In this document: positions 1 through 6,931 of the stretch, in pieces | Position numbering within the stretch: the first letter of the stretch is position 1 | Layout: every line of letters begins with the position of its first letter | DNA from: Desulfobacteraceae bacterium | GTDB lineage: Bacteria > Desulfobacterota > Desulfobacteria > Desulfobacterales > Desulfobacteraceae | DNA length: 13,124 bases | Reading direction: 5' to 3' | Assembly: GCA_015486915.1 (NCBI GenBank) | Contig: WFQS01000021.1 | Location: 1 to 13,124, forward strand | Translations under genes and position numbers: made by a program | The notes under the pieces: model-generated | What the model saw: the letters and a program-made list of their open reading frames with translations, nothing else | The model's database searches: none | What the model was told of the DNA's origin: nothing

Positions 1-2
1 AA

Positions 3-80
3 ACAGTGCCCGGAGAAAATACCTGGTATGTCCAGTATCTGAATAGATTTTTAATTAACATAGGTAAAAACCTGCTTTAA
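3..80 (+). CDS. Possible 3' end of a truncated gene
   Basis: From the left edge one forward frame stays open for about 25 codons and ends with TAA at 78-80. The predicted tail reads roughly TVPGENTWYVQYLNRF and ends IGKNLL. I do not recognise a family. The other two forward frames stop earlier, but so short a stretch could be open by chance. If real, the gene lies mostly outside the window and converges with the minus-strand RACo pair. Confidence 0.25.
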   Translation, partial: TVPGENTWYVQYLNRFLINIGKNLL

Positions 81-134
81 GGATCAAAAACATGATAAGA
101 AAACATAATAAATTGAACAAAAAACCTGTTTTTC

Positions 135-162
135 GTAGAGACGCAAAATTTTGCGTCTCTAC
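135..162. repeat. 28-bp perfect palindrome
   Basis: Each half reads GTAGAGACGCAAAA and the two halves are exact inverted copies centred at 148/149. No T-run follows, so it is a poor intrinsic terminator. A degenerate copy lies after gcdA at 8674-8714. From memory, palindromes with the GTAGAGACGC arm are dispersed intergenic repeats in several bacterial genomes. Its role here is unknown. Confidence 0.8.
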
Positions 163-178
163 CCTGTAACAAAAAATT

Positions 179-232
179 CAGGCAGGCACATGGGTTGCGG
201 GCATCGCCCGCCTTGGTCTCTTAATTCTTATT
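179..232 (-). repeat. Partial copy of the dispersed 82-bp element plus its neighbour element
   Basis: Read on the minus strand, 179-212 matches the left part of the elements at 4166-4247 and 10829-10910 through the shared string GATGCCCGCAACCCATGTGC. It continues at 216-232 into the GGTCTCTTAATTCTT end of the element seen at 6308-6386. It contains a perfect 6-bp hairpin, GCGGGC-ATC-GCCCGC, at 197-211. It lies in the intergenic region downstream of the RACo pair. Confidence 0.65.
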
Positions 233-277
233 CCCTTACCCTTAAACCCCGGGATTTGTCAAGAACAACCATATGTA

Positions 278-1825
278 TTATTTTACCGACGGGAATCTTG
301 ACCTGTCAGTATGGGGGTAAAATTTCGCTCCGGAAAAAATATTCATGAATTCCTGGTTCACATTAAGTTCAATATAGGTAATACTCCGTCTTATTTTATT
401 GAGTTCCTCAAAACAATCGGGGTCAAGGAGAAGTTTTGCAGCACCTCCAAGGGATGAATTGCCGAGCACTTCAAATTTTTCAAGGGGAATATCCGGCAGC
501 ATGCCGATGGATATGGCTGATTTTGGATTAATAAAAGAGCCGAAAGTTCCTGCCACGTAAAATTTTGACAGATCATCAAAGGCAAGGCCTGCCGTATTGT
601 TCACCATCACTTCAAGGATCGAGTACATAGCGGCCTTTGAGCTTGTAAGGGAATCTATATCTGTCTGGCTTAAAACAATGTCTTTTCCCGTTCCGGAACA
701 ATCCTTATCAATTAAGCGAAAATATGATATTCCATCTTTTTCATATAATCTTCCATGACATTTTTCACCTGCAAATTTTCCCCTGATATCGATCATACCT
801 GAAAGGAAAAGCCCGGCTGCAAGATCTATCATGCCTGAACCGCAAAGACCTATTGCCGGCTTCTGATCAATGGTATGTATCTTAATATCCCCTGTTTCCC
901 TGTCGATCACCACGGTGTCAATGACACCGGGTCCCGCCGTCATACCCATATCACTCATCCCGCCCTCAAGTGCAGGTCCTGCAGCTCCTGCACATGCAAT
1001 AAGCCAGTCGCTGTTTCCCACAACCACCTCTGCATTTGTGCCCACATCCACCATTATACATGGAAATTCTTTTTTGTGGATACCTGCATATAAAATCCCT
1101 GAAATAAGGTCTCCACCAAAATAGCTGCCAATGTTTGGAAAGAGAAAAACCACGGCTTCCAAGTTCATATTAAGCCCTATTTCCCGTGCCTTAAACGGTT
1201 CAGGTACATTCACACAGGGAATGTAAGGCTCCCTTATAATGTGGGTGGGATCAATGCCAAGAAAAAGGTGGGTCATGGCGGTATTGCCTGCACCGCAGAA
1301 AAGATAAACAGATGAAATATCAATGCTGCATGACCGGCACAGGGATAAAATATTGGAGTTTACCGCATCTATAACAAGACTTTGAAGCTCATTCCTGCCA
1401 GCATCCTGTTCTGCATGGCGAATCCTTGCAAGCACATCCGGTGCGATAACAGTTTGAGGATTGTCAAAACCTCTTTCTCCAAGGTTCTTTCCCGTCTCAA
1501 GATCAAGAATCCTTAAAACAATTCTGGTGGTCCCGATATCCGCCGCAATACCACAGACAGGTTCCACATCATCAGGATTTCTTATTCCAGCCACAAACCA
1601 TCCCCTCAGATCTTTAAAAAGAATAAGTTTTATTCTGTGATCCCATTTTCTGATACTTGAGGGGATTTTTTTTAATACAGTCAAAGGGACAGACAGAGGT
1701 TCAATGCCGTATTTTTTTTTCACAGCCTCTTTAAGGCGCTCTACATCTGCAGTGTTGTTCCCCAACTCAGGTACGGCAATATCAACTCCCATAACAAAAC
1801 TTTTTGTTTTTTTCACATTCTCCAC
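278..1825 (-). CDS. RACo-like ASKHA ATPase (DUF4445) lacking the ferredoxin domain
   Basis: This 515-residue protein is a paralogue of the gene immediately upstream, which ends 6 bp before it. It has the ASKHA ATPase landmarks: ADIGTTR (about residues 95-101), the phosphate-2 motif VDVGTNAE (259-266), GLCGSG (326-331) and AGTFGSF (425-431). RACo-family proteins use ATP to drive reductive reactivation of corrinoid proteins. The usual N-terminal [2Fe-2S] domain is absent; the first 90 residues instead resemble the linker region of the partner. The start is GTG, chosen because AAAGGA precedes it by about 9 nt; a later in-frame GTG or ATG (residue 12) is possible. No Cys-x5-Cys-x2-Cys motif is present, so electrons would have to come from elsewhere, perhaps the neighbouring protein. 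Family assignment is firm; the partner corrinoid protein is unknown. Confidence 0.88.
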   Translation of the reverse strand: MENVKKTKSFVMGVDIAVPELGNNTADVERLKEAVKKKYGIEPLSVPLTVLKKIPSSIRKWDHRIKLILFKDLRGWFVAGIRNPDDVEPVCGIAADIGTTRIVLRILDLETGKNLGERGFDNPQTVIAPDVLARIRHAEQDAGRNELQSLVIDAVNSNILSLCRSCSIDISSVYLFCGAGNTAMTHLFLGIDPTHIIREPYIPCVNVPEPFKAREIGLNMNLEAVVFLFPNIGSYFGGDLISGILYAGIHKKEFPCIMVDVGTNAEVVVGNSDWLIACAGAAGPALEGGMSDMGMTAGPGVIDTVVIDRETGDIKIHTIDQKPAIGLCGSGMIDLAAGLFLSGMIDIRGKFAGEKCHGRLYEKDGISYFRLIDKDCSGTGKDIVLSQTDIDSLTSSKAAMYSILEVMVNNTAGLAFDDLSKFYVAGTFGSFINPKSAISIGMLPDIPLEKFEVLGNSSLGGAAKLLLDPDCFEELNKIRRSITYIELNVNQEFMNIFSGAKFYPHTDRSRFPSVK

Positions 1826-1831
1826 TATTTA

Positions 1832-3787
1832 TCATCCTTTAACTGCTTTTCTTTTATGAAGTGCATCAAGTCTTTTTTTAAGTTTCGGAAAATAATTAAG
1901 CTCAGTATGGGGCAGGAAAAGGGCTGCAACATAATGATCCATATATGATGAAGTCTCGGCAAGCTCAAAATTTGTCATCATTTTTACAACACTGCTCACC
2001 TGCCTTCTGAAGCTGTTGGTCAGTGCATTCATCTTACAGCCCCTCAGAGATCCGTTTCCTATATATACAATCTTATCAGGCTCCATCTCGGGAAGCAGGC
2101 CGATTGTCATGGCTTTTTCAAGGTCGATATAACTTCCGAAACCTCCGGCGAGATAGACCTGTTCAACATCAACTATGGAAAGTCCCACCTCTTCAAGCAG
2201 AGTCAAAGCCCCGCTGTACATGGCACCCTTTGCCCTGATGAGGTTATCAATATCAGGCTCGTTAATGGTGATATCCCTGTCTATTCCGGTCAGCTCCTGT
2301 TTTACAATAACATACTCCCAGATATCATCTTTTTTCCTGATCCTGTCGGTGCCGAGATCCCTGTTGAATTTTCCACGGTTATCAATCACTCCTGCCTCAA
2401 AAAGCTGGGCAACAATGGTAATAAGACCTGACCCGCATATCCCCTTTGCCTTTACATTTCCCTTTGTCATTATCATGGGTTCATATGTCACAGGATTTAT
2501 TGCAAAATCTTCTATTGCTCCTTTAGATGCCCTCATCCCGAAAGTTATGCCTCCACCTTCAAATGCAGGACCTGCAGAACATGCAGTGCATGCCATCCAG
2601 TCTTTATTGCCTACAACAATTTCCGCATTGGTTCCGATATCCATGTAAAGGGTGAGTTTATCTGTCCTGTAAACACCTGACCCCATGATACCGGCCACAA
2701 TATCACCGCCCACATAACTTGAGATCCCGGGATATACAAGTGCAATTGAATGGGCTGCAAGATCAATTCCTATTTCAGAAGCACTGAAAGGGGGATAAAA
2801 ATTGGATGCAGGAACATAGGGTGCAAGTCTGATATGACTTGGATTTATTTCAAGAAGAAGCTGGGTCATGGTGGAATTGCCGGCAAGGGTGATGGTTGTA
2901 ATTTCATCTTTATCTATTCCTGCCTGTTTAATAATCTTTTCGAGAATTTTATTTATGGTACCCACAACCACCTTGTGGAGTTTTTCAAGCCCTCCCTGTT
3001 TTTCTGCAAAGGCGATCCTTGAAATAACATCTTCACCATAACTGATCTGGCCGTTAAAATCTCCATACTGGGATATCACCTTACCTTCATTAAGATCAAT
3101 GGCCTGCCCGTAAATCGTTGTTGTACCGATGTCCATGGCAACGGCATAATTCCTGTCTGTGGTATCTCCTGGTTCAATATCAACAATCTGGCTCCTGCCG
3201 TCTTTTCTCACAGGCCTTACAATGGTAACGGTTATCTTAAATCCGGCTTTACGCAGCATATCGGGCAGTTTCCTGATAACATCAAGATTCACGAGAAGGC
3301 GGTGCTCGTCATAGGTGATATTCAGGTAATTAATCAGCCTTGTCAGATCCGGGATATTATCCTGGGCTGTGGGCTGTGGCAGTTCAAGATATTTTTTTTC
3401 AACGGGAGGTATAAAAAGGCCTTCTTCTTTTAATTCTTCAAAATCAAATGGTTTTATTTCAGCGGTATGCCTGGGAGAGGTTGTCAGATTCAGTACGCTT
3501 GCATCCACATAGGATTCCACTGGAACCCTGACAACAAGATCAGATTTAACCTTTGACATACATGCAAGGCGATAGCCCTTTTCCACATCCTCATTGGAGA
3601 GCATCTCGGAGAGACCACCCTCCACTTCCCCCTGCTCGATTATTATTCTGCATTTCCCGCAGACACCAGCACCTCCGCAGGATGCATTTATGTGAACACC
3701 CGCCTCAAGGGCAGCTTTGATAAGTATTTCTCCATCTTCAACCTCGATTGAACGATCATAGGGCTGAAAAGTAATTTTATGTTTCAT
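1832..3787 (-). CDS. RACo-type corrinoid activation ATPase with N-terminal [2Fe-2S] domain
   Basis: This 651-residue protein has the full RACo architecture. Residues 3-88 form a plant-type ferredoxin domain with Cys37, Cys43, Cys46 and Cys76 (CGGAGVCGKC core). A linker and middle domain follow to about residue 210. The DUF4445 ASKHA ATPase part carries DIGTTT (219-224), DIGTNAE (383-389), CGSG (451-454) and LAGGFGSY (546-553). Known relatives transfer an electron to Co(II) corrinoid in an ATP-dependent way and so rescue corrinoid methyl carriers, including the corrinoid iron-sulfur protein of the Wood-Ljungdahl pathway. The start is supported by AGGAGAG 7 nt upstream. It is the first gene of a two-gene unit with the shorter paralogue. 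No corrinoid protein or methyltransferase is encoded within the window, so the target is inferred only. Confidence 0.93.
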   Translation of the reverse strand: MKHKITFQPYDRSIEVEDGEILIKAALEAGVHINASCGGAGVCGKCRIIIEQGEVEGGLSEMLSNEDVEKGYRLACMSKVKSDLVVRVPVESYVDASVLNLTTSPRHTAEIKPFDFEELKEEGLFIPPVEKKYLELPQPTAQDNIPDLTRLINYLNITYDEHRLLVNLDVIRKLPDMLRKAGFKITVTIVRPVRKDGRSQIVDIEPGDTTDRNYAVAMDIGTTTIYGQAIDLNEGKVISQYGDFNGQISYGEDVISRIAFAEKQGGLEKLHKVVVGTINKILEKIIKQAGIDKDEITTITLAGNSTMTQLLLEINPSHIRLAPYVPASNFYPPFSASEIGIDLAAHSIALVYPGISSYVGGDIVAGIMGSGVYRTDKLTLYMDIGTNAEIVVGNKDWMACTACSAGPAFEGGGITFGMRASKGAIEDFAINPVTYEPMIMTKGNVKAKGICGSGLITIVAQLFEAGVIDNRGKFNRDLGTDRIRKKDDIWEYVIVKQELTGIDRDITINEPDIDNLIRAKGAMYSGALTLLEEVGLSIVDVEQVYLAGGFGSYIDLEKAMTIGLLPEMEPDKIVYIGNGSLRGCKMNALTNSFRRQVSSVVKMMTNFELAETSSYMDHYVAALFLPHTELNYFPKLKKRLDALHKRKAVKG

Positions 3788-3850
3788 AAAGCATCTCTCC
3801 TGTGCAAAAATTATAAATTAAATGGGCAAAACCAGATCTGTCCCATGACT

Positions 3851-3883
3851 ATCATACAGTAGGGCAGATTTTAGAATTGTCAA
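3851..3883 (-). promoter_or_regulatory. Candidate sigma-70 promoter for the RACo pair
   Basis: On the minus strand TTGACA (3878-3883) is followed 16 nt later by TACTGT (3856-3861) or 21 nt later by TATGAT (3851-3856). Neither gives both a good -10 and an ideal spacing. It would leave a 5' leader of about 60 nt. An imperfect inverted repeat (ATCTGTCCC, and GGGCAGAT at 3862-3869) overlaps the -10 and could be an operator. Confidence 0.35.
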
Positions 3884-4165
3884 AATCAAAAAAGTCCTGG
3901 CCGGCCTCAACGGGAAAAATCAAATGCAACGGGCAGGGAAACGGGCAGGAATAGATCAGCCCATTTTCAAAGCAGACCCTTGATGTCAAGCCCTGCGGCA
4001 TTTGTGATGCTGAGGCTTTCATCCAACTGACATAAATTTTAAAAAAGCGGAAATATAAATAGTGAAACTGAAATTGTGATCAAAAAACATGGCAAAATTT
4101 ACAGCCAAGTTCTACAATCAAAATTTAAAAAAATCAACCTTAATTTTTTTGATCCCAGGTAAATC

Positions 4166-4247
4166 TAAAGCGAGCGATGCCCGCAACCCATGTGCCTGCC
4201 TCAATTTCTTGTTTTTTATTGCAGAAATTCAGGGGTAAGGCACTAAA
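4166..4247 (+). repeat. 82-bp dispersed repeat, copy 2
   Basis: This stretch is identical at 78 of 82 positions, without gaps, to 10829-10910. Its left part also matches the inverted partial copy at 179-212. Shared landmarks are AAAGCGAG at the left, ATGCCCGCAAC in the middle and AGGGGTAAGGCACTAAA at the right. It encodes nothing recognisable and both full copies are intergenic. Confidence 0.85.
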
Positions 4248-4358
4248 TACGCTTCATGTGGGTACATATGAAAAACTCCGAAAAATTCCTCTCATGGAAG
4301 GAGTTTGATAAGATACAAAATACTATAACATCTAAATTTTTAGCCATTTTTTACAATA

Positions 4359-4663
4359 GTCTATTGCAATTTCAGGAAAAAATCATATGGAATTCAACTG
4401 GAAAGTTTGTATTATCTATTCATGGACTTTGAGAAAGAAGGAATGAGGATACAACAATAGACCATAAGGATTGGAGATGAAATAAGTTGAACAGAAATAG
4501 CGCAGAATTCCGGCCCATGTACAAGGCGCATTAAAGGTTGCATACTCAACGTATTCGGCCTTTGATGCAACGAAGTAGATGGGCCGGAAGACAAGTAATT
4601 TCGTTCAACTTATAAAATTTTCGATCCTAAGCTGCTGGAACAGTCATTATGGTCTATTGCAAT
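4359..4663. repeat. Nested palindromic, MITE-like element
   Basis: Perfect 12-bp inverted ends CAATAGACCATA (4455-4466) and TATGGTCTATTG (4648-4659) enclose further matched arms: ATAAGTTGAAC (4482-4492) with GTTCAACTTAT (4603-4613), TTCCGGCCCAT (4508-4518) with ATGGGCCGGAA (4579-4589), and TTGCAT (4538-4543) with ATGCAA (4565-4570). The whole could fold as one long interrupted hairpin. A 12-bp direct repeat GTCTATTGCAAT occurs at 4359-4370 and 4652-4663. There is no transposase, so if mobile it would be non-autonomous. From memory, similar sequences recur in Desulfobacterales genomes. Confidence 0.75.
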
Positions 4664-4846
4664 GTATTTATCAGTTGAATTTTGCCTGTTAAGGAAAAAA
4701 GAAAACAACTGATTATTGATGTGCTTAAAGAATATTTGATATTTGCAGGAGCTGTCATTGAGAAAGCCCCAAAAATTTCATCTTCAATCTCGACGATCAA
4801 TATTTGTCAGAATCTTTGATTCTTAGAGGCCGTCTGAGAGTCACCA

Positions 4847-4867
4847 GATCTGCCTCATGGCAGTTTA
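4847..4867 (+). repeat. CATGAGGCC-family short palindromic repeat (degenerate copy)
   Basis: CTGCCTCATGGCAGTTTATA matches the family consensus CGGCCTCATGGCCGTTAT with compensating changes: C at the left is balanced by G on the right, so the hairpin CTGCC/GGCAG is kept. That suggests structure is maintained. Confidence 0.6.
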
Positions 4868-4920
4868 TAAAAAAGAGCGTACTTTTAATAAAGTAACAAA
4901 TGCTTTTTTTATATTTGTTG

Positions 4921-4965
4921 TGAGGCATCGTAGCGCAGTTCAGCTCGGCCTCATGGCCGTTATAT
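4921..4965 (+). repeat. Long CATGAGGCC-family repeat, inverted relative to 9691-9735
   Basis: These 45 bp contain the palindromic core CGGCCTCATGGCCGTTAT (4946-4963) and an extended left flank with GCGCAGTTCAGCT. The reverse complement of 9691-9735 differs at about five positions. The two copies face each other across 4.7 kb that includes the esterase and the decarboxylase genes. This copy sits just downstream of the esterase stop codon. Confidence 0.8.
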
Positions 4966-4993
4966 GAAATTTTGATAAATTCTTTTGAATTTC

Positions 4994-6043
4994 TTACTGC
5001 ACCTCGATTAGACTTGCAGTGTCGAGTTTCCAGTAGTATCCATTCGGATCAGCCGGATTATTATAGTAATCAAGTTGAAAACCATAGCCAGCATTACCAA
5101 ATTCAGCGTAAGGTATTGTAAATTTGAGGGCAGAGTCAAAGCTGGGCTGTCCCATATAGTTGAATTTTTGCAATAAAACCGCTGCAGCCTGTTTGGCAAT
5201 AATTTTATGGGTCATGGTTGTAGGATGGATATCATCCCAGAAAAGATAGTTGCCCTGGGCAACGGTATTGGTATTTTTGTCGAACTTTGAATCGGTCACA
5301 TTGATAAATCCCCAGGAACCAGGATCGGCACTGACCTCCTGCAATAAGCTGAACACGTCAAATCTTGCAATTTCAATTGACGGATAAGCAGCTTCAAGTC
5401 CCTCAAGCATCATCTCAAGGGAATTATTGAATAAGGAAGCAAGCTGAGTTCCACCTGCGGCAGCCGTTGCATCCTTATTCATCCGTGGTGTTAAACCAAG
5501 GTCAGGAAGATTGACTGACATAAATTTTTCGGCACCAAGATTAATAAGCTGGGTCATACCTGTTTTGATATTATCGATGGCATCACTGACGGCAGCAGCA
5601 GGGTCGCTTAATGTGCCGAGAAAATCGTTGGCACCGATCCAGATAATAAACAGAGTATCCTTTGGCTGGGGTGCGGCAGTTGGAAAAGCTGCAGATGCAG
5701 TTAACAGGTTTGCATAAGCCGGAATCTGGGTCAGCAATCCGGGAGCATCAAGCTCCGCAGGATTTGTAGTGCCTGTATTTGCCCCGGCAAAAGCATAGTT
5801 GGAAAAATCCCCGGAAATTCCCAGACTCTTCACAAGATATTCAACCCACACCGGCCCGTTTGAAAAACGGCCCTGATATGGCTGTGCCGGATATGTTCCC
5901 TGTGATATGGAAAATATATTACCACTATCACTTAAGCTGTCACCAAAAACGACAACATTTTTAAAATTACCTGCATGGGCAGGAAATACAAAACAGAACA
6001 GCATTATCAGAACAGCAAAAAATTTGGCGGCTTCCTTTTTCAT
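4994..6043 (-). CDS. Secreted GDSL/SGNH-family esterase or lipase
   Basis: This 349-residue protein starts with a signal peptide (charged MKKEAAK, hydrophobic residues 8-20, likely cleavage after AHA at 24). It has the SGNH blocks: FGDSLSDSGN with nucleophile Ser36, Gly87 in FAGAN, GAND at 137-140, and DIH with Asp271 and His273. The family hydrolyses ester bonds in lipids or small esters and includes secreted phospholipase/hemolysin-type members. The catalytic domain ends near residue 295. A tail of about 50 residues rich in Tyr, Gly and Asn follows, too short for an autotransporter barrel. The start is supported by AAGGAG 6 nt upstream. It stands alone between repeat-filled regions and has no evident link to the metabolic genes. 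Substrate cannot be deduced. Confidence 0.88.
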   Translation of the reverse strand: MKKEAAKFFAVLIMLFCFVFPAHAGNFKNVVVFGDSLSDSGNIFSISQGTYPAQPYQGRFSNGPVWVEYLVKSLGISGDFSNYAFAGANTGTTNPAELDAPGLLTQIPAYANLLTASAAFPTAAPQPKDTLFIIWIGANDFLGTLSDPAAAVSDAIDNIKTGMTQLINLGAEKFMSVNLPDLGLTPRMNKDATAAAGGTQLASLFNNSLEMMLEGLEAAYPSIEIARFDVFSLLQEVSADPGSWGFINVTDSKFDKNTNTVAQGNYLFWDDIHPTTMTHKIIAKQAAAVLLQKFNYMGQPSFDSALKFTIPYAEFGNAGYGFQLDYYNNPADPNGYYWKLDTASLIEVQ

Positions 6044-6078
6044 GTTTTACTCCTTCTTTAATTTATGTTTGTTTTTTT

Positions 6079-6130
6079 ATAACTGCCATGAGGCTGATCT
6101 AATGGCTCTCAGCCCGGCCCATGGCCGTTA
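6079..6130. repeat. CATGAGGCC-family pair forming a hairpin
   Basis: TAACTGCCATGAGGC (6080-6094) is inverted at the right end as GCCCATGGCCGTTA (6116-6129), with a secondary pairing around GGCTGA and TCAGCC. Two family cores are therefore placed head to head. It lies 35-85 bp upstream of the esterase start and could overlap its promoter. Confidence 0.6.
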
Positions 6131-6307
6131 TGTGAAACTCCGATTAATTCCTTTCATAGCAGGATTTTATGTATTTGTAAAAACTTTTAAACTTTGAAGC
6201 CATATTAAAAAAACTTTGTGCTGAACACGATGAAACTTCATGGAATTTAATCGTAGCAAAATCGCATTGTAATGGGGGCGCTCTTTATCCCTGAAAAAAT
6301 TCCTTTG

Positions 6308-6386
6308 GTCTCTTAATTCTTGTTTTCTTGTTTTCTTGGCAAAAGAATTAAAACAATCGTTTTGGTTCTGGCTTGTTCAGGTTAGG
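6308..6386 (-). repeat. Dispersed element of about 80 bp, inverted relative to 10747-10829
   Basis: The sequence runs from GTCTCTTAATTCTTG to TCTGGCTTGTTCAGGTTAG and matches the reverse complement of 10747-10829 at roughly 80 percent, including GGCAAAAGAATT and ATCGTTTTGG. Its GGTCTCTTAATTCTT end also appears at 216-232. It encodes nothing recognisable. Confidence 0.7.
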
Positions 6387-6434
6387 AGTAAGTGTTTCAA
6401 TATTGGTTGAGAGTCTCTCTGAGAGAATCCGGAG

Positions 6435-6452
6435 CGGCCTCATGGCAGTTAT
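6435..6452 (+). repeat. CATGAGGCC-family short palindromic repeat
   Basis: CGGCCTCATGGCAGTTAT differs by one base from the family consensus. It ends 11 bp before the -35 box of the biotin carrier promoter, so any DNA-binding or structural role could affect that promoter. Confidence 0.6.
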
Positions 6453-6463
6453 TTAAAAAAATC

Positions 6464-6490
6464 TTGACATAATATTATATATGTTACAAT
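6464..6490 (+). promoter_or_regulatory. Sigma-70-like promoter for the biotin carrier/gcdA group
   Basis: A perfect -35 TTGACA (6464-6469) and a good -10 TACAAT (6485-6490) are separated by 15 nt, at the short end of the usual range. The spacer is very AT-rich. It leads into a leader of about 85 nt and then the biotin carrier gene. Confidence 0.6.
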
Positions 6491-6501
6491 GTAGCTATTT
6501 T

Positions 6502-6537
6502 AAGGTAAAACTGTTAAACAAAGGTAAAATTGTTAAA
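6502..6537 (+). promoter_or_regulatory. Tandem 17-bp repeat in the leader, possible operator
   Basis: AAGGTAAAACTGTTAAA (6502-6518) and AAGGTAAAATTGTTAAA (6521-6537) differ at one position and start 19 bp apart, just downstream of the predicted -10. Tandem near-identical half-sites at a transcription start are typical of regulator binding, but the regulator is unknown. Confidence 0.45.
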
Positions 6538-6582
6538 AAACATTAAACGCAGAAAAAAACATTAAATTAAGGAGAGATTGAA

Positions 6583-6798
6583 ATGGCAGAAGACATACTT
6601 GCCCCGCTTGCAGGAAAAATAATTAAACTTCATATTGAACCCGGTACAAAAATCGAAGAAGATGATGAAGTGCTGATAATTGAGGCAATGAAGATGGAAA
6701 CACCTGTATTTGCACCATGCGACGGGACAATCAAAGAAATTAAGGTCAAGGAAGGCGACAGCGTAGAGGAAGATGATTTGATTGCTGTTATGGAATAA
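6583..6798 (+). CDS. Biotin carrier protein (biotinyl/lipoyl domain)
   Basis: The 71-residue protein is a single biotinyl domain with the modification motif EAMKMET, where Lys37 is the predicted biotin site. It would carry CO2 as carboxybiotin between the carboxyltransferase and a decarboxylase or carboxylase partner. It lacks the long Ala/Pro-rich linker found in front of this domain in GcdC-type subunits, so it is a stand-alone minimal carrier. The start is fixed by AAGGAG 6 nt upstream of ATG. The next gene is gcdA, 133 bp downstream, which makes it the likely biotin subunit of glutaconyl-CoA decarboxylase. A role as carrier for another biotin enzyme cannot be excluded. Confidence 0.88.
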   Translation: MAEDILAPLAGKIIKLHIEPGTKIEEDDEVLIIEAMKMETPVFAPCDGTIKEIKVKEGDSVEEDDLIAVME

Positions 6799-6807
6799 AA
6801 AACAAAC

Positions 6808-6905
6808 TTGATGAACCTGTAAAAAGTCAGCTTTTGGTATTTTCCAGCTGTAACATACTGAAATTATTAATAGCTGTTTTAGCATTTTCGACTTTTTACG
6901 AGACC
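6808..6905 (+). repeat. MITE-like element upstream of gcdA (copy L)
   Basis: This 98-bp element has perfect 10-bp inverted ends GTAAAAAGTC (6819-6828) and GACTTTTTAC (6890-6899). It is about 90 percent identical, in the same orientation, to 8720-8818. It fills almost the whole gap between the biotin carrier gene and gcdA, ending 26 bp before the gcdA start. From memory, the CGTAAAAAGTC end is common in dispersed repeats of Desulfobacterales. Confidence 0.8.
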
Positions 6906-6931
6906 CTCAAACTTAGATTCGGTGAAAAAAT

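Larger units (their letters stand above)
3788..4993. other. 1.2-kb intergenic region rich in repeats, no convincing gene
   Basis: Between the RACo pair and the esterase no frame shows a recognisable protein. The region holds the candidate RACo promoter near 3851-3883, the 82-bp repeat at 4166-4247, a small hairpin AAACTCC/GGAGTTT at 4273-4306, the nested palindrome at 4455-4659, and two CATGAGGCC-type repeats at 4847-4867 and 4946-4963. A short open frame at about 4686-4820 (KEKRKQLIIDVLKEYL) has no ribosome binding site and could be a gene relic. Confidence 0.7.
6044..6582. other. 540-bp divergent intergenic region
   Basis: This region separates the esterase from the biotin carrier gene and should hold both promoters. 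It contains a CATGAGGCC-type composite hairpin (6079-6130), an element of about 79 bp (6308-6386), another CATGAGGCC copy (6435-6452), a promoter (6464-6490) and tandem repeats (6502-6537). A short open frame near 6190-6290 (FEAILKKLCAEHDETSW) has no start signal and may be a relic of a lost gene. Confidence 0.6.

Noticed and set aside
870..3022. Several open frames of 70-157 codons antisense to the RACo genes
   Set aside because: They lie opposite well-conserved coding sequence, lack ribosome binding sites and show no family features.
3788..4060. Cobalamin riboswitch upstream of the RACo pair
   Set aside because: No B12-box-like sequence or matching helix set could be found by eye; only a small imperfect inverted repeat near the promoter is present.
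4412..4594. 60-codon minus-strand frame inside the nested palindrome
   Set aside because: It is composed of palindrome arms and has no recognisable protein features.
4994..6043. Esterase as an autotransporter passenger
   Set aside because: Only about 50 residues follow the catalytic domain, far too few for a beta-barrel.
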